NCBI GenBank assembly: GCA_003645805.1
Contig: QNCL01000003.1
Span: 1 to 38,660 of the forward strand
Origin: Candidatus Omnitrophota bacterium
GTDB taxonomy: Bacteria > Omnitrophota > 4484-213
Direction of reading: 5' to 3'
Length of the DNA: 38,660 nt
Shown: one piece after another, positions 8,512-16,362 of the stretch
Position numbering within the stretch: position 1 is the first letter of the stretch
Layout: each line of letters starts with the position of its first letter
The notes under the pieces: generated by a model
What the model was told of the DNA's origin: nothing
The model's input: only the letters and a program-made list of their open reading frames with translations
The model's database searches: none
Translations under genes and position numbers: made by a program

Positions 8512-9588
8512 ATGAGAGAAGGGAGAGTTTTCCTTTTTTTATTTTTAGTTCTATGGCTTGCTACCGCGGGAGGAGGTTATGTTGTCTTCAAGCAAAAGAG
8601 AGAAATAGAGGAAAGATATCAGGAGGCTCAAGAGGAATTTAGAAGAAAACAGCAGGAGTTCAGAAAAGAGAGAAAAGGGTTAAAAGCAGAGTTGACAAGA
8701 TTAGAGAAGGAGATAGAAGAACTTGGGAGGGAAAAGGAAGGGTTAGTAAAGGAGATAGGAGAGTATAAAGAGAAGATAGCAAGACTATCGGAGGAGATTG
8801 AGAAGAAAGAGAAGAGATATAAGACACTGCGGGATAAGTATCAATCTGCTCTTAAGAAGCAGAGAACTCTCAGTCAGCAAATAAAGAGGCTTGCAGGAGA
8901 GAGGATAATCTTAAAAAAAGAGATAGATAAATTGCGTTCAGATTCATTTTTGAGTGAGGTTTTGGAAGAGAAGAATAAACTGCTTCTTGAGAAAGAGGAC
9001 TGGGATAAGGAGAGAAGGAATTTAATCCAAGGAATTTTGGATCAGAAGAAGGAAAACTTTTCTCTTAAGCAACAAATAGAGAAACTTAGACAGACTTTAG
9101 ATAAAGCAAATAAGGAGAGGGAGAGGTTTGTTAAGGAGATAGGGAAGGTAATAGAGGTATTCAGAGAGGGGCTCAGGCAGATAAGTAGAGCAAGATCAGC
9201 AAGAGAATTAAGAGAGGAGATAAAAAAGGTAGAGGAAAGATTAGCAGGAGATATACGCGGGATTGAATTGCCCCTTTTGGTCGTTTCTCCCTCCAGCAGA
9301 AGCACGCATAGAGAAAAGAAGAGGTTTGTGCGATTGGAAAGAGAGCAGGTTTCAGGAGGAGAGAGGAAAGAAGGGGAGGTTTTGCAGGTTAATAGAAGAT
9401 ATAATTTTCTGATAATAGATATGGGAGAGGAAGAGGGGGTAGAAGAAGGAGAGGTCTTAGAGGTTTATCAGGACAGAGAGAGGATTGGAGAAGTAAAGGT
9501 GATAGAGGTGCGCGAGCAGGTATCTGCCGCAGATATTATTAGTTTCAGAAGGAGAATAAAAAAAGGAGATAAGGTGGTAAGGGAATAA
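8512..9588 (+). CDS. Membrane-anchored long coiled-coil protein with C-terminal small beta domain
   Basis: N-terminal TM (VFLFLFLVLWLATAGGGYVVF), about 200 residues of E/K/R/L heptads, then LQVNRRYNFLIIDMGEEEGVEEGEVLEVYQDRERIGEVKVIEV. Confidence 0.8.
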   Translation: MREGRVFLFLFLVLWLATAGGGYVVFKQKREIEERYQEAQEEFRRKQQEFRKERKGLKAELTRLEKEIEELGREKEGLVKEIGEYKEKIARLSEEIEKKEKRYKTLRDKYQSALKKQRTLSQQIKRLAGERIILKKEIDKLRSDSFLSEVLEEKNKLLLEKEDWDKERRNLIQGILDQKKENFSLKQQIEKLRQTLDKANKERERFVKEIGKVIEVFREGLRQISRARSARELREEIKKVEERLAGDIRGIELPLLVVSPSSRSTHREKKRFVRLEREQVSGGERKEGEVLQVNRRYNFLIIDMGEEEGVEEGEVLEVYQDRERIGEVKVIEVREQVSAADIISFRRRIKKGDKVVRE

Positions 9589-9605
9589 AGAGAGGCTTTA
9601 AGGAT

Positions 9606-9681
9606 GCCGAGGTAGCTCAGGTGGTAGAGCGAGGGACTGAAAATCCCTGCGTCGGCGGTTCAACTCCGCCCCTCGGCACCA
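9606..9681 (+). tRNA. tRNA-Phe (anticodon GAA)
   Basis: GCCGAGG/CCTCGGC acceptor, AGGGA-CTGAAAA-TCCCT anticodon arm, GGCGGTTCAACTCCGCC T arm, encoded CCA. Confidence 0.95.
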
Positions 9682-9707
9682 ATAAAGAAAAGAATAGCAA
9701 ACAAAAG

Positions 9708-10637
9708 GTGTTTATTGCTGTTGATATAGGAGGAACAAAGACAGAGGTTGCGATAGGAGAAGAAAGGGTAGAGAAGTTCAAGGTCATTCCTACCCCTGCA
9801 GAGTTTGAAAATTTCCTTTCCTCACTCTTTTTGCTAATAGAGAGGGTAGGGAAAGGGAAGAAGATAAAAGCGATAGGAATTTCTGCCCCTGGTCCGTTAG
9901 ACCCCGTAAAAGGGTTGATCTTTCCTTCTCCTAATCTAAAATGGAAAGAAGCAAAGATAAAGGAGGTGCTGGAGAAGAGGTTTACTTTGCCTGTTTTCTT
10001 AGAGAACGATGCTAATCTGGCAGGATTGGGAGAGTGTTTTCAGGGAGCAGGAAAAGGCGCAGATTCAGTCTTCTATATTACAGTAAGCACAGGAATTGGA
10101 GGGGCGTTTATTCTCCAAGGGAAGATTTACCAGGGAGCAAGTTTTGACGCAGGAGAGATTGGGCATACTGTTGTTCTGGATAATGGCCCAAGATGTAATT
10201 GCGGAAGAAAGGGGTGTTTAGAAGCACTCTCCAGTGGCACCGCCATCGCCAAAAGGGCAAAAAGGGGATTAAAAAGATATCCCCATTCTTTGATTTGGCA
10301 ATTAGTGGAAAATAGAAAAGAATTGGTAGACGCTCAGGTAGTAGTGAAGGCAGTGCGTGCAGGAGATGAGTTTGCCTGTAAGATATGGGAGGAGAGTTGT
10401 CGTTTTCTGGCTCTTGGGGTTGCCAATATGATTAGCCTGCTCAATCCTCAAAAGGTAATTATTGGAGGAGGAATAAGTAAAGCAGGAGAGATTCTTTTCC
10501 GACCTTTACGCAAGATGGTCAAAGAAATAGGCTGGAAGAGAGCGGTAAGGTATTGCAGGATAGAGAAGGCTAAATTGCGAAATCCTGCGATTGTGGGAGC
10601 ACTGGTGTATGCGAAAAGCAAACTTAGTTCTTCTTAG
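9708..10637 (+). CDS. ROK family sugar kinase / glucokinase
   Basis: AVDIGGTKTEVAIG, FLENDANLAGLGE, CNCGRKGCLEAL. The track start (9621) lies inside tRNA-Phe; GTG 9708 is the first in-frame start codon after the tRNA CCA. Confidence 0.88.
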   Translation: MFIAVDIGGTKTEVAIGEERVEKFKVIPTPAEFENFLSSLFLLIERVGKGKKIKAIGISAPGPLDPVKGLIFPSPNLKWKEAKIKEVLEKRFTLPVFLENDANLAGLGECFQGAGKGADSVFYITVSTGIGGAFILQGKIYQGASFDAGEIGHTVVLDNGPRCNCGRKGCLEALSSGTAIAKRAKRGLKRYPHSLIWQLVENRKELVDAQVVVKAVRAGDEFACKIWEESCRFLALGVANMISLLNPQKVIIGGGISKAGEILFRPLRKMVKEIGWKRAVRYCRIEKAKLRNPAIVGALVYAKSKLSSS

Positions 10638-10643
10638 AAAACA

Positions 10644-11906
10644 ATGAAGGTCTTGGTAATCGGCTCAGGAGGGAGAGAGCATTGTCTGGTCTGGAAACTC
10701 AGTCAGAGTAGAGAGGTAGATAGAATCTTCTGCGCTCCAGGTAATGCAGGAATAAGTGAAATCGCTGAGTGTATAGATATCCTTCCTTCAGAGGCAGAAA
10801 GATTAGTTAACTTTGCTCAACAGGAGGAGATTGGGCTTACAGTTGTTGGTCCTGAGGCGCCTCTGGTGGAGGGAATAGTAGATGAGTTTACGAGAAGGGG
10901 GCTTAAGATTTTTGGACCTTCTAAGCAGTGTGCACGCCTTGAGGGAAGCAAGGTGTTTGCTAAGACACTAATGCGCAAGTATGGTATTCCTACCCCTGAG
11001 TTTATAGTCTTTGAGGAATATGAATCCGCACTTCTTTACCTAAGAAAAAGAGATTTTCCTTGTGTAATCAAAGCCGATGGCTTAGCCGCAGGGAAGGGTT
11101 CTATTGTTGTGCACAGCCTTGCCGAAGGAGAAAAGGTAATAACGCAGATGATGCAAGAGAAGATATTTGGCAAGGCAGGAGAGAGAGTGGTTATTGAGGA
11201 GTATATAGAGGGGGAGGAGGCTTCTATTATTGCCCTTACTGATGGAAAGACAATTCTCATTCTCCCTCCTGTGCAAGACCATAAGCAGGTCTTTGAAGGA
11301 AACAAAGGAGCAAATACCGGAGGGATGGGGGCTTATTCTCCGCTGGCGAGTATAGACGAAAATAAACTTAGGTTTATAAAGAAAAGAATATTGGAGAGAA
11401 TACTGGAGGGGTTGAAGAAGGAAGGATTGAGGTATAAAGGAGCACTTTATGCAGGGATAATAATGGATGGAGAAGACATAAAGGTACTGGAGTTTAATGT
11501 GCGTTTTGGAGATCCAGAGACACAGGTGCTTCTTCCGCGTCTTAAAAACGACCTTTTTCAGATCCTCTTAGCGGTTGTAGAGGAGAGGCTGGAGGAGATA
11601 AAGATAGAGATAGATCCGCGGCCAGCAGTTTGTGTAGTGCTTGCCTCCAAAGGCTATCCAGGCAAATATGAGAGAAACAAAGAGATTTTTGGCTTAGATA
11701 AGATAGAGGATGTCTTGGTGTTTCATGCAGGAACAAAACTACTTTCTTCTCCCAGAAGGATTGTCAGCGATGGAGGAAGGGTATTAGGGATTACAGGTTT
11801 AGGTAATAGTTTAGAGGAAGCGAGAGATAAAGTATACAGGCAGATAGAGAAGGTTTACTTTGAAGGGATGCACTACAGGAAGGATATCGGAAGAAGGAAG
11901 CAATAA
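10644..11906 (+). CDS. purD: Phosphoribosylamine--glycine ligase
   Basis: MKVLVIGSGGREHCLVWKL, GPEAPLVEGIVDEF, PPVQDHKQVFEGNKGANTGGMGAYSP, FNVRFGDPETQ. Confidence 0.96.
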   Translation: MKVLVIGSGGREHCLVWKLSQSREVDRIFCAPGNAGISEIAECIDILPSEAERLVNFAQQEEIGLTVVGPEAPLVEGIVDEFTRRGLKIFGPSKQCARLEGSKVFAKTLMRKYGIPTPEFIVFEEYESALLYLRKRDFPCVIKADGLAAGKGSIVVHSLAEGEKVITQMMQEKIFGKAGERVVIEEYIEGEEASIIALTDGKTILILPPVQDHKQVFEGNKGANTGGMGAYSPLASIDENKLRFIKKRILERILEGLKKEGLRYKGALYAGIIMDGEDIKVLEFNVRFGDPETQVLLPRLKNDLFQILLAVVEERLEEIKIEIDPRPAVCVVLASKGYPGKYERNKEIFGLDKIEDVLVFHAGTKLLSSPRRIVSDGGRVLGITGLGNSLEEARDKVYRQIEKVYFEGMHYRKDIGRRKQ

Positions 11907-11963
11907 AGGGAAGGTTTTCTTTATTAAAGCGATACAAGTAAGTCGGGAGGGTAAAGGAAAGAG

Positions 11964-13019
11964 TTGAAGAACACAGAGATAGTAGAGATTTGTCCAGATA
12001 ATCCTCAGATAGAGAGAATAGAGAGAGCAAGCGAGGTGCTCAAAAAAGGGGGGCTGGTGATTTTCCCTACAGAAACAGTCTATGGCTTGGGTGCAGATTC
12101 TACCAATCCTCAGGCAGTGGAGAGGATATATGAGGTTAAACGCCGCCCCTTGAATAAACCACTTGCCCTGCATATTGCAGATAGGAACGAAGTAGAGAGG
12201 TTAGTTGATGCTCCCCCTGCGCTTTTCTATACCCTTTCCCAAGCCTTTTGGCCCGGACCCCTTACTTTGATATTGAAAGCAAAAGAGGGAAAGGTAGGTT
12301 TTCGTTTCCCCGATAATAAGATTGCTCAGGCTTTAATCAAGAGAGCAGGTGTGTTATCCGCTACCAGTGCAAATCTCTCTGGTAGTCCTCCCCCTTTTAG
12401 TTTAGCAGATGCCATAAAGGAATTGAATGGTAAAGTAGAATTGGCTATTGACGGAGGTAAAAGTAGAATTGGTGCCCCTTCTACAGTGTTGGATTTGAGT
12501 TCTTTCCCTGTGAAGGTTATTCGGGAAGGGGTTATCAGTGCGGAGAGAATCAGGAGGCTGGTAAGGAGAAAGAGAGTGCTTTTTGTCTGCACAGGAAATA
12601 CCTGCCGTAGTGTTATGGCTGAGGGATTGCTTAAGAAAGCATTGAAGGAAAGGAAGATGGAAGAGATAGAAGTTAATTCTGCAGGGGTGTTTGCCTTTCC
12701 AGAGACAAGCCCTACTAAAGAAACAATTCAGGTTTTAAGAAAGGAAGGGATAGATGTTTCTGATTATCGGGCAAAGAGGCTGAGTTCGGAGATGATTAAA
12801 TCTGCAGACCTTATCTTTGTGATGCAGGACTATCATCGTGATATCCTCTTGCGTTATGTCCCCTGGGCAAAGGAGAGGATTTTTGTGCTGGATATTCCTG
12901 ATCCTATAGGGAAGCCATTTAATGTCTATCAGGAGTATTTTGAGAAGATAAAGAAACATCTTCCCAGGATATTAGCAAGCATAAAGGAGTTGGAAAGCAG
13001 CAATCGAGAGATGGATTAA
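11964..13019 (+). CDS. Fusion: Sua5/YrdC/YwlC L-threonylcarbamoyladenylate synthase + low-molecular-weight phosphatase (YwlE-like)
   Basis: N-terminus FPTETVYGLGADSTNPQAVERIYEVKRRP and SATSANLSG; C-terminus VLFVCTGNTCRSVMAEGLL and DIPDPIG acid loop, one uninterrupted frame. Confidence 0.9.
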   Translation: MKNTEIVEICPDNPQIERIERASEVLKKGGLVIFPTETVYGLGADSTNPQAVERIYEVKRRPLNKPLALHIADRNEVERLVDAPPALFYTLSQAFWPGPLTLILKAKEGKVGFRFPDNKIAQALIKRAGVLSATSANLSGSPPPFSLADAIKELNGKVELAIDGGKSRIGAPSTVLDLSSFPVKVIREGVISAERIRRLVRRKRVLFVCTGNTCRSVMAEGLLKKALKERKMEEIEVNSAGVFAFPETSPTKETIQVLRKEGIDVSDYRAKRLSSEMIKSADLIFVMQDYHRDILLRYVPWAKERIFVLDIPDPIGKPFNVYQEYFEKIKKHLPRILASIKELESSNREMD

Positions 13020-13022
13020 AAG

Positions 13023-13475
13023 ATGAGAATTGCTATCGGTTCGGATCATCGAGGTTATCTCTTGAAGAAGTATCTAAAGCAGAGGTTGAGAGAGGAAGGT
13101 TATGTAGTTTATGATTTTGGCACCAATTCTCAGGATCCTTGCGATTATCCTCAGATTGCTTTTCCTTTAAGTTTGGCAGTAAGGAAGGGAGATTTTGAGA
13201 GAGGAATCCTGATCTGTGCTACCGGGATAGGGATGTCTATCGCCGCAAATAAAGTAAAAGGCATTCGTGCGGCTCTCTGTCTTTCTCCAGAAACTGCAAG
13301 GTTGAGCAGGGAACATAATGATGCAAATATTCTGATTTTGGGAGGGATGTTGCTGAAGAAAGAAAACGCGGAGCATATCTGCAAGGTTTGGTTGGACTCC
13401 GATTTTCTAAATGAACGACATAGCCGTAGATTACGGCAGATAGAGGAGTTTGAGGAGAGATGCCAGAGTGGTTGA
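13023..13475 (+). CDS. rpiB: Ribose 5-phosphate isomerase B
   Basis: IAIGSDHRGYLLKKYLK, DFGTNS, LICATGIGMSIAANKVKGIRAALC, NDANILILGG; 3' end overlaps tRNA-Ser. Confidence 0.93.
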   Translation: MRIAIGSDHRGYLLKKYLKQRLREEGYVVYDFGTNSQDPCDYPQIAFPLSLAVRKGDFERGILICATGIGMSIAANKVKGIRAALCLSPETARLSREHNDANILILGGMLLKKENAEHICKVWLDSDFLNERHSRRLRQIEEFEERCQSG

Positions 13476-13545
13476 TTGGGCCGGTCTCGAAAACCGGTAT
13501 CCGCAAATAAGCGGATCCTGGGTTCAAATCCCAGTCTCTCCGCCA
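13454..13545 (+). tRNA. tRNA-Ser (anticodon CGA)
   Basis: GGAGAGA/TCTCTCC acceptor, CCGGT-CTCGAAA-ACCGG anticodon arm, long variable arm ATCCGC/GCGGAT, encoded CCA. Confidence 0.95.
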
Positions 13546-13615
13546 GACGGAGAGATGTTTCTAAAGTGTTATATTGCTACTTAGAAGAAAATTTTTTGTA
13601 AGAAGTACTGAATGT

Positions 13616-13707
13616 GGAGAGGTGGCTGAGTGGTTGAAAGCAGCCGCCTGCTAAGCGGTTGATCGGGTAAAACCGATCCTCGGGTTCGAATCCCGACCTC
13701 TCCGCCA
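13616..13707 (+). tRNA. tRNA-Ser (anticodon GCT)
   Basis: GGAGAGG/CCTCTCC acceptor, anticodon loop CTGCTAA, variable arm GATCGG/CCGATC, GGGTTCGAATCCC, CCA. Confidence 0.95.
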
Positions 13708-13727
13708 TAAATTAAAGGAGGTGGAAG

Positions 13728-13904
13728 ATGGCAAAAGCAAAGGTAGACCAGGAGAAGTGTGTGGGTTGCTCTGCCTGTGTAAGCGCTTGTCCCGTAGGGG
13801 CGATTACGGTCTCAGAAGGAAAAGCAAAGGTAGACCAGGAGAAGTGTGTGGGTTGCTCTGCCTGTGTAAGCGCTTGTCCTATGGAGGCGATAAAGGTAGA
13901 GTAA
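13728..13904 (+). CDS. 58-aa 2[4Fe-4S] ferredoxin: MAKAKVDQEKCVGCSACVSACPVGAITVSEGKAKVDQEKCVGCSACVSACPMEAIKVE
   Basis: Two CxxCxxCxxxCP motifs; AAAGGAGG RBS upstream of ATG 13728; absent from the ORF track because it is short. Confidence 0.93.
   Translation: MAKAKVDQEKCVGCSACVSACPVGAITVSEGKAKVDQEKCVGCSACVSACPMEAIKVE
13733..13792 (+). repeat. 60-bp perfect direct repeat, copy 1 (within the ferredoxin gene)
   Basis: Identical to 13820-13879 at an 87-bp offset (29 codons). Confidence 0.9.
13820..13879 (+). repeat. 60-bp perfect direct repeat, copy 2 (within the ferredoxin gene)
   Basis: Identical to 13733-13792. Confidence 0.9.
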
Positions 13905-13967
13905 ATTTACAGAGAAGTGGTTAGCCCAATCTAATAGTTTGGGAGAGTGGACTGACTGCCAAATTGA

Positions 13968-14882
13968 ATGTTGAACAAAGAAGAGATAAAGGAGAGAATA
14001 ATTAGGCTCAAAAAGAAGCACTCTGCGATTATCATTGCTCACAACTACCAGCATTCTGATATTCAAGAAGTAGCAGATTTTGTGGGTGATTCTTTGGAAA
14101 TAAGCCAGAAGGCGGCTCAGACAGATGCAGAGGTGATTGTAGTTTGTGGAGTGAGGTTTATGGCGGAGAGTGCATCCATTCTTTCTCCTCATAAAAAGGT
14201 GCTCATTCCCGATAAAGATGCAGACTGCCCTTTGGCAGATATGATTACTCCCGAGGAACTTAAGAGAATGAAAGAGAGGTATCCACAAGCAGTGGTAGTT
14301 TGTTATGTGAATACCTCAGCGGATGTCAAGGCGGAATCAGATATCTGTTGCACCTCGGCAAATGCAGATAAGGTGGTAGAGAGTTTAAGGGATAAATCCG
14401 AGATTATCTTTGTTCCGGATAAGCATTTAGCCCATTATGTATCCTTAAAGACAAAAAGGAAACTCATTGACTGGAATGGTTATTGCCCAGTGCACATCGC
14501 TATTACCCCTGAAGATGTTCTAAAACGTAAGAAGGAACATCCTCAAGCCAAGGTTATTGTTCATCCTGAATGTGTGGGTAAGGTGATAGAGTTAGCCGAT
14601 GGGGTGTTCTCCACCTCAGGGTTAGCGAAATATGCCCGGGAGTCAGATGCTCAGGAGATAATAGTAGGAACAGAGAATGGTTTTTTGTATAGATTGGAAA
14701 AGGAGAATCCAGAGAAGAGGTTTTATCCTGCTTCCGAACTGGCGATTTGCCCGGGGATGAAAAAGATAACCCTGAGCAAGGTTCTGTGGTCTTTAGAGAA
14801 TATGCAGTATGAGGTAAAAATTCCTCAGGAGATTGTGCAGAGAGCAAAGCAAGCGGTGGATAGAATGTTAGAGATAAGATGA
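13968..14882 (+). CDS. nadA: Quinolinate synthase
   Basis: AIIIAHNYQHSDIQEVADFVGDSLE, VYVNTSADVKAESDICCTSANA-type motif, HPECVGKV, CPGMKKITL. Confidence 0.95.
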   Translation: MLNKEEIKERIIRLKKKHSAIIIAHNYQHSDIQEVADFVGDSLEISQKAAQTDAEVIVVCGVRFMAESASILSPHKKVLIPDKDADCPLADMITPEELKRMKERYPQAVVVCYVNTSADVKAESDICCTSANADKVVESLRDKSEIIFVPDKHLAHYVSLKTKRKLIDWNGYCPVHIAITPEDVLKRKKEHPQAKVIVHPECVGKVIELADGVFSTSGLAKYARESDAQEIIVGTENGFLYRLEKENPEKRFYPASELAICPGMKKITLSKVLWSLENMQYEVKIPQEIVQRAKQAVDRMLEIR

Positions 14883-15445
14883 AGAGAATAATGGGAGAAA
14901 AGGAGATAGCAAGAGCAATAGAGCAGATAAGCGAAGAGGTTTTAAGAGGGAATTCAGGAAGGGATTTAGCGGTTATCGGTATCTATACACGAGGAGCATA
15001 TTTAGCCCAGCGTATTGCCCAGTATCTGGAGAGAAAAGAGGGAAGAAAACCAGAGATAGGTTTTCTGGATATTACCCTTTATCGAGACGACCTGAGTGAC
15101 CTCTCTCCTCAGCCTATTCTGAGAAAGACAGAGATAGATTTTGAGGTGAGAGGAAAGAGGATTGTGCTTGTGGATGATGTTCTGTTTACCGGAAGAACAG
15201 TGCGCTCAGCGTTAGATGCTATATCGGACTTTGGGCGAGCAGAGAAGATAGAGTTGGCAGTGTTGGTAGATAGAGGGCTTAGAGAACTCCCTATCTCCCC
15301 CACCTATGTAGGCACATATATTTCTACTTCTTTACAGGAAAGGATAGAGGTAAGGTTAAAAGAAGTGGATGGAGTGGAGGAGGTAGTGCTGATCAAGAAA
15401 GGAGAAGAGTGGAAAGCAGAGGTTGGCAAAGAAAAGACCTGTTAG
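14879..15445 (+). CDS. pyrR: PyrR bifunctional pyrimidine regulator / uracil phosphoribosyltransferase
   Basis: IGIYTRGAYLAQRIA, LDITLYRDDLS, VLVDDVLFTGRTVRSALDAI PRPP loop, VDRGLRELPI. Confidence 0.94.
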   Translation: MKRIMGEKEIARAIEQISEEVLRGNSGRDLAVIGIYTRGAYLAQRIAQYLERKEGRKPEIGFLDITLYRDDLSDLSPQPILRKTEIDFEVRGKRIVLVDDVLFTGRTVRSALDAISDFGRAEKIELAVLVDRGLRELPISPTYVGTYISTSLQERIEVRLKEVDGVEEVVLIKKGEEWKAEVGKEKTC

Positions 15446-16332
15446 GTCTGGAGGAGTTAAGCAAAAAAGAGATAGAGATAATCTTAGAGAATGCCCGCTC
15501 GTTTAAGGAGATTTCTGAGCGAGAGATAAAAAAGGTTCCTACCTTGCGCGGGAAGACCGTTGGTTTACTTTTCTTTGAACCAAGCACAAGAACAAAACTC
15601 TCCTTTGAACTCTCAGCAAAGAGGTTGAGTGCAGATACTCTCAGTTTTTCTTCTGCAAGTAGCAGTATTGTGAAAGGAGAGAGTTTGCTGGACACGATAA
15701 AGAATATAGAAGCAATGAGGGTGGATCTGGTGGTTATTCGTTCCTCCTCTTCAGGAGCAGTCTTTCAGATTGCTCAGCAGGTATCTATGGGGGTGATAAA
15801 CGCAGGAGACGGTTGCCATGAGCATCCTACTCAAGGTCTACTCGATTTGTTCACCATCTATCAAAAAAAAGGGAGGATAGAGGGACTTAAGGTATGCATT
15901 GTCGGGGATATTGCCCATAGCCGAGTAGCGCGATCAGACATCTATGGGCTTAAGAAGTTGAATGCAGAGGTAGTTGTCTGTGGTCCTGCTACCTTAATTC
16001 CCTCCCAAATAGAAAAGTTAGGGGTGAGGGTATCCTATTCCCTTGAAGAAGCGCTTAAGGATGCAGATGTGCTGAATATCTTAAGAATTCAGAAGGAAAG
16101 GGGAGTTGATTGTCAGATTCCTTCCTGGCGAGAATACCGTCAGCAGTTTGGGATTACCAGAGAGAGGTTGAAGAGGGCGAGGAAGGATATTCTGATTATG
16201 CATCCTGGTCCAATAAATCGGGGAGTAGAGATAGACTCTGAGATTGCTGATCTCTCTTCTTCCATCCTTGAACAAGTAAACAATGGTCTGGCAGTGCGGA
16301 TGGCTATAATCTATCTTTTGGCAAACCGGTAA
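15409..16332 (+). CDS. pyrB: Aspartate carbamoyltransferase catalytic subunit
   Basis: FFEPSTRTKLSFE, HPTQGLLDLFTI, VGDIAHSRVARSDI, MHPGPINRGVEI; GTG start overlapping pyrR. Confidence 0.95.
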   Translation: MESRGWQRKDLLGLEELSKKEIEIILENARSFKEISEREIKKVPTLRGKTVGLLFFEPSTRTKLSFELSAKRLSADTLSFSSASSSIVKGESLLDTIKNIEAMRVDLVVIRSSSSGAVFQIAQQVSMGVINAGDGCHEHPTQGLLDLFTIYQKKGRIEGLKVCIVGDIAHSRVARSDIYGLKKLNAEVVVCGPATLIPSQIEKLGVRVSYSLEEALKDADVLNILRIQKERGVDCQIPSWREYRQQFGITRERLKRARKDILIMHPGPINRGVEIDSEIADLSSSILEQVNNGLAVRMAIIYLLANR

Positions 16333-16362
16333 AGGTTTTTGCTCGGGAGGAAGCAGTCTGGT

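Noticed and set aside
13733-13879. Direct repeat considered as a CRISPR-like unit
   Set aside because: Only two copies with a 27-bp interval, lying fully inside a ferredoxin coding frame.
13721-13924. ORF-track protein MEDGKSKGRPGEVCGLLCLCKRLS... with internal repeats
   Set aside because: Wrong frame of the ferredoxin gene; the repeat is explained by the duplicated ferredoxin motif.
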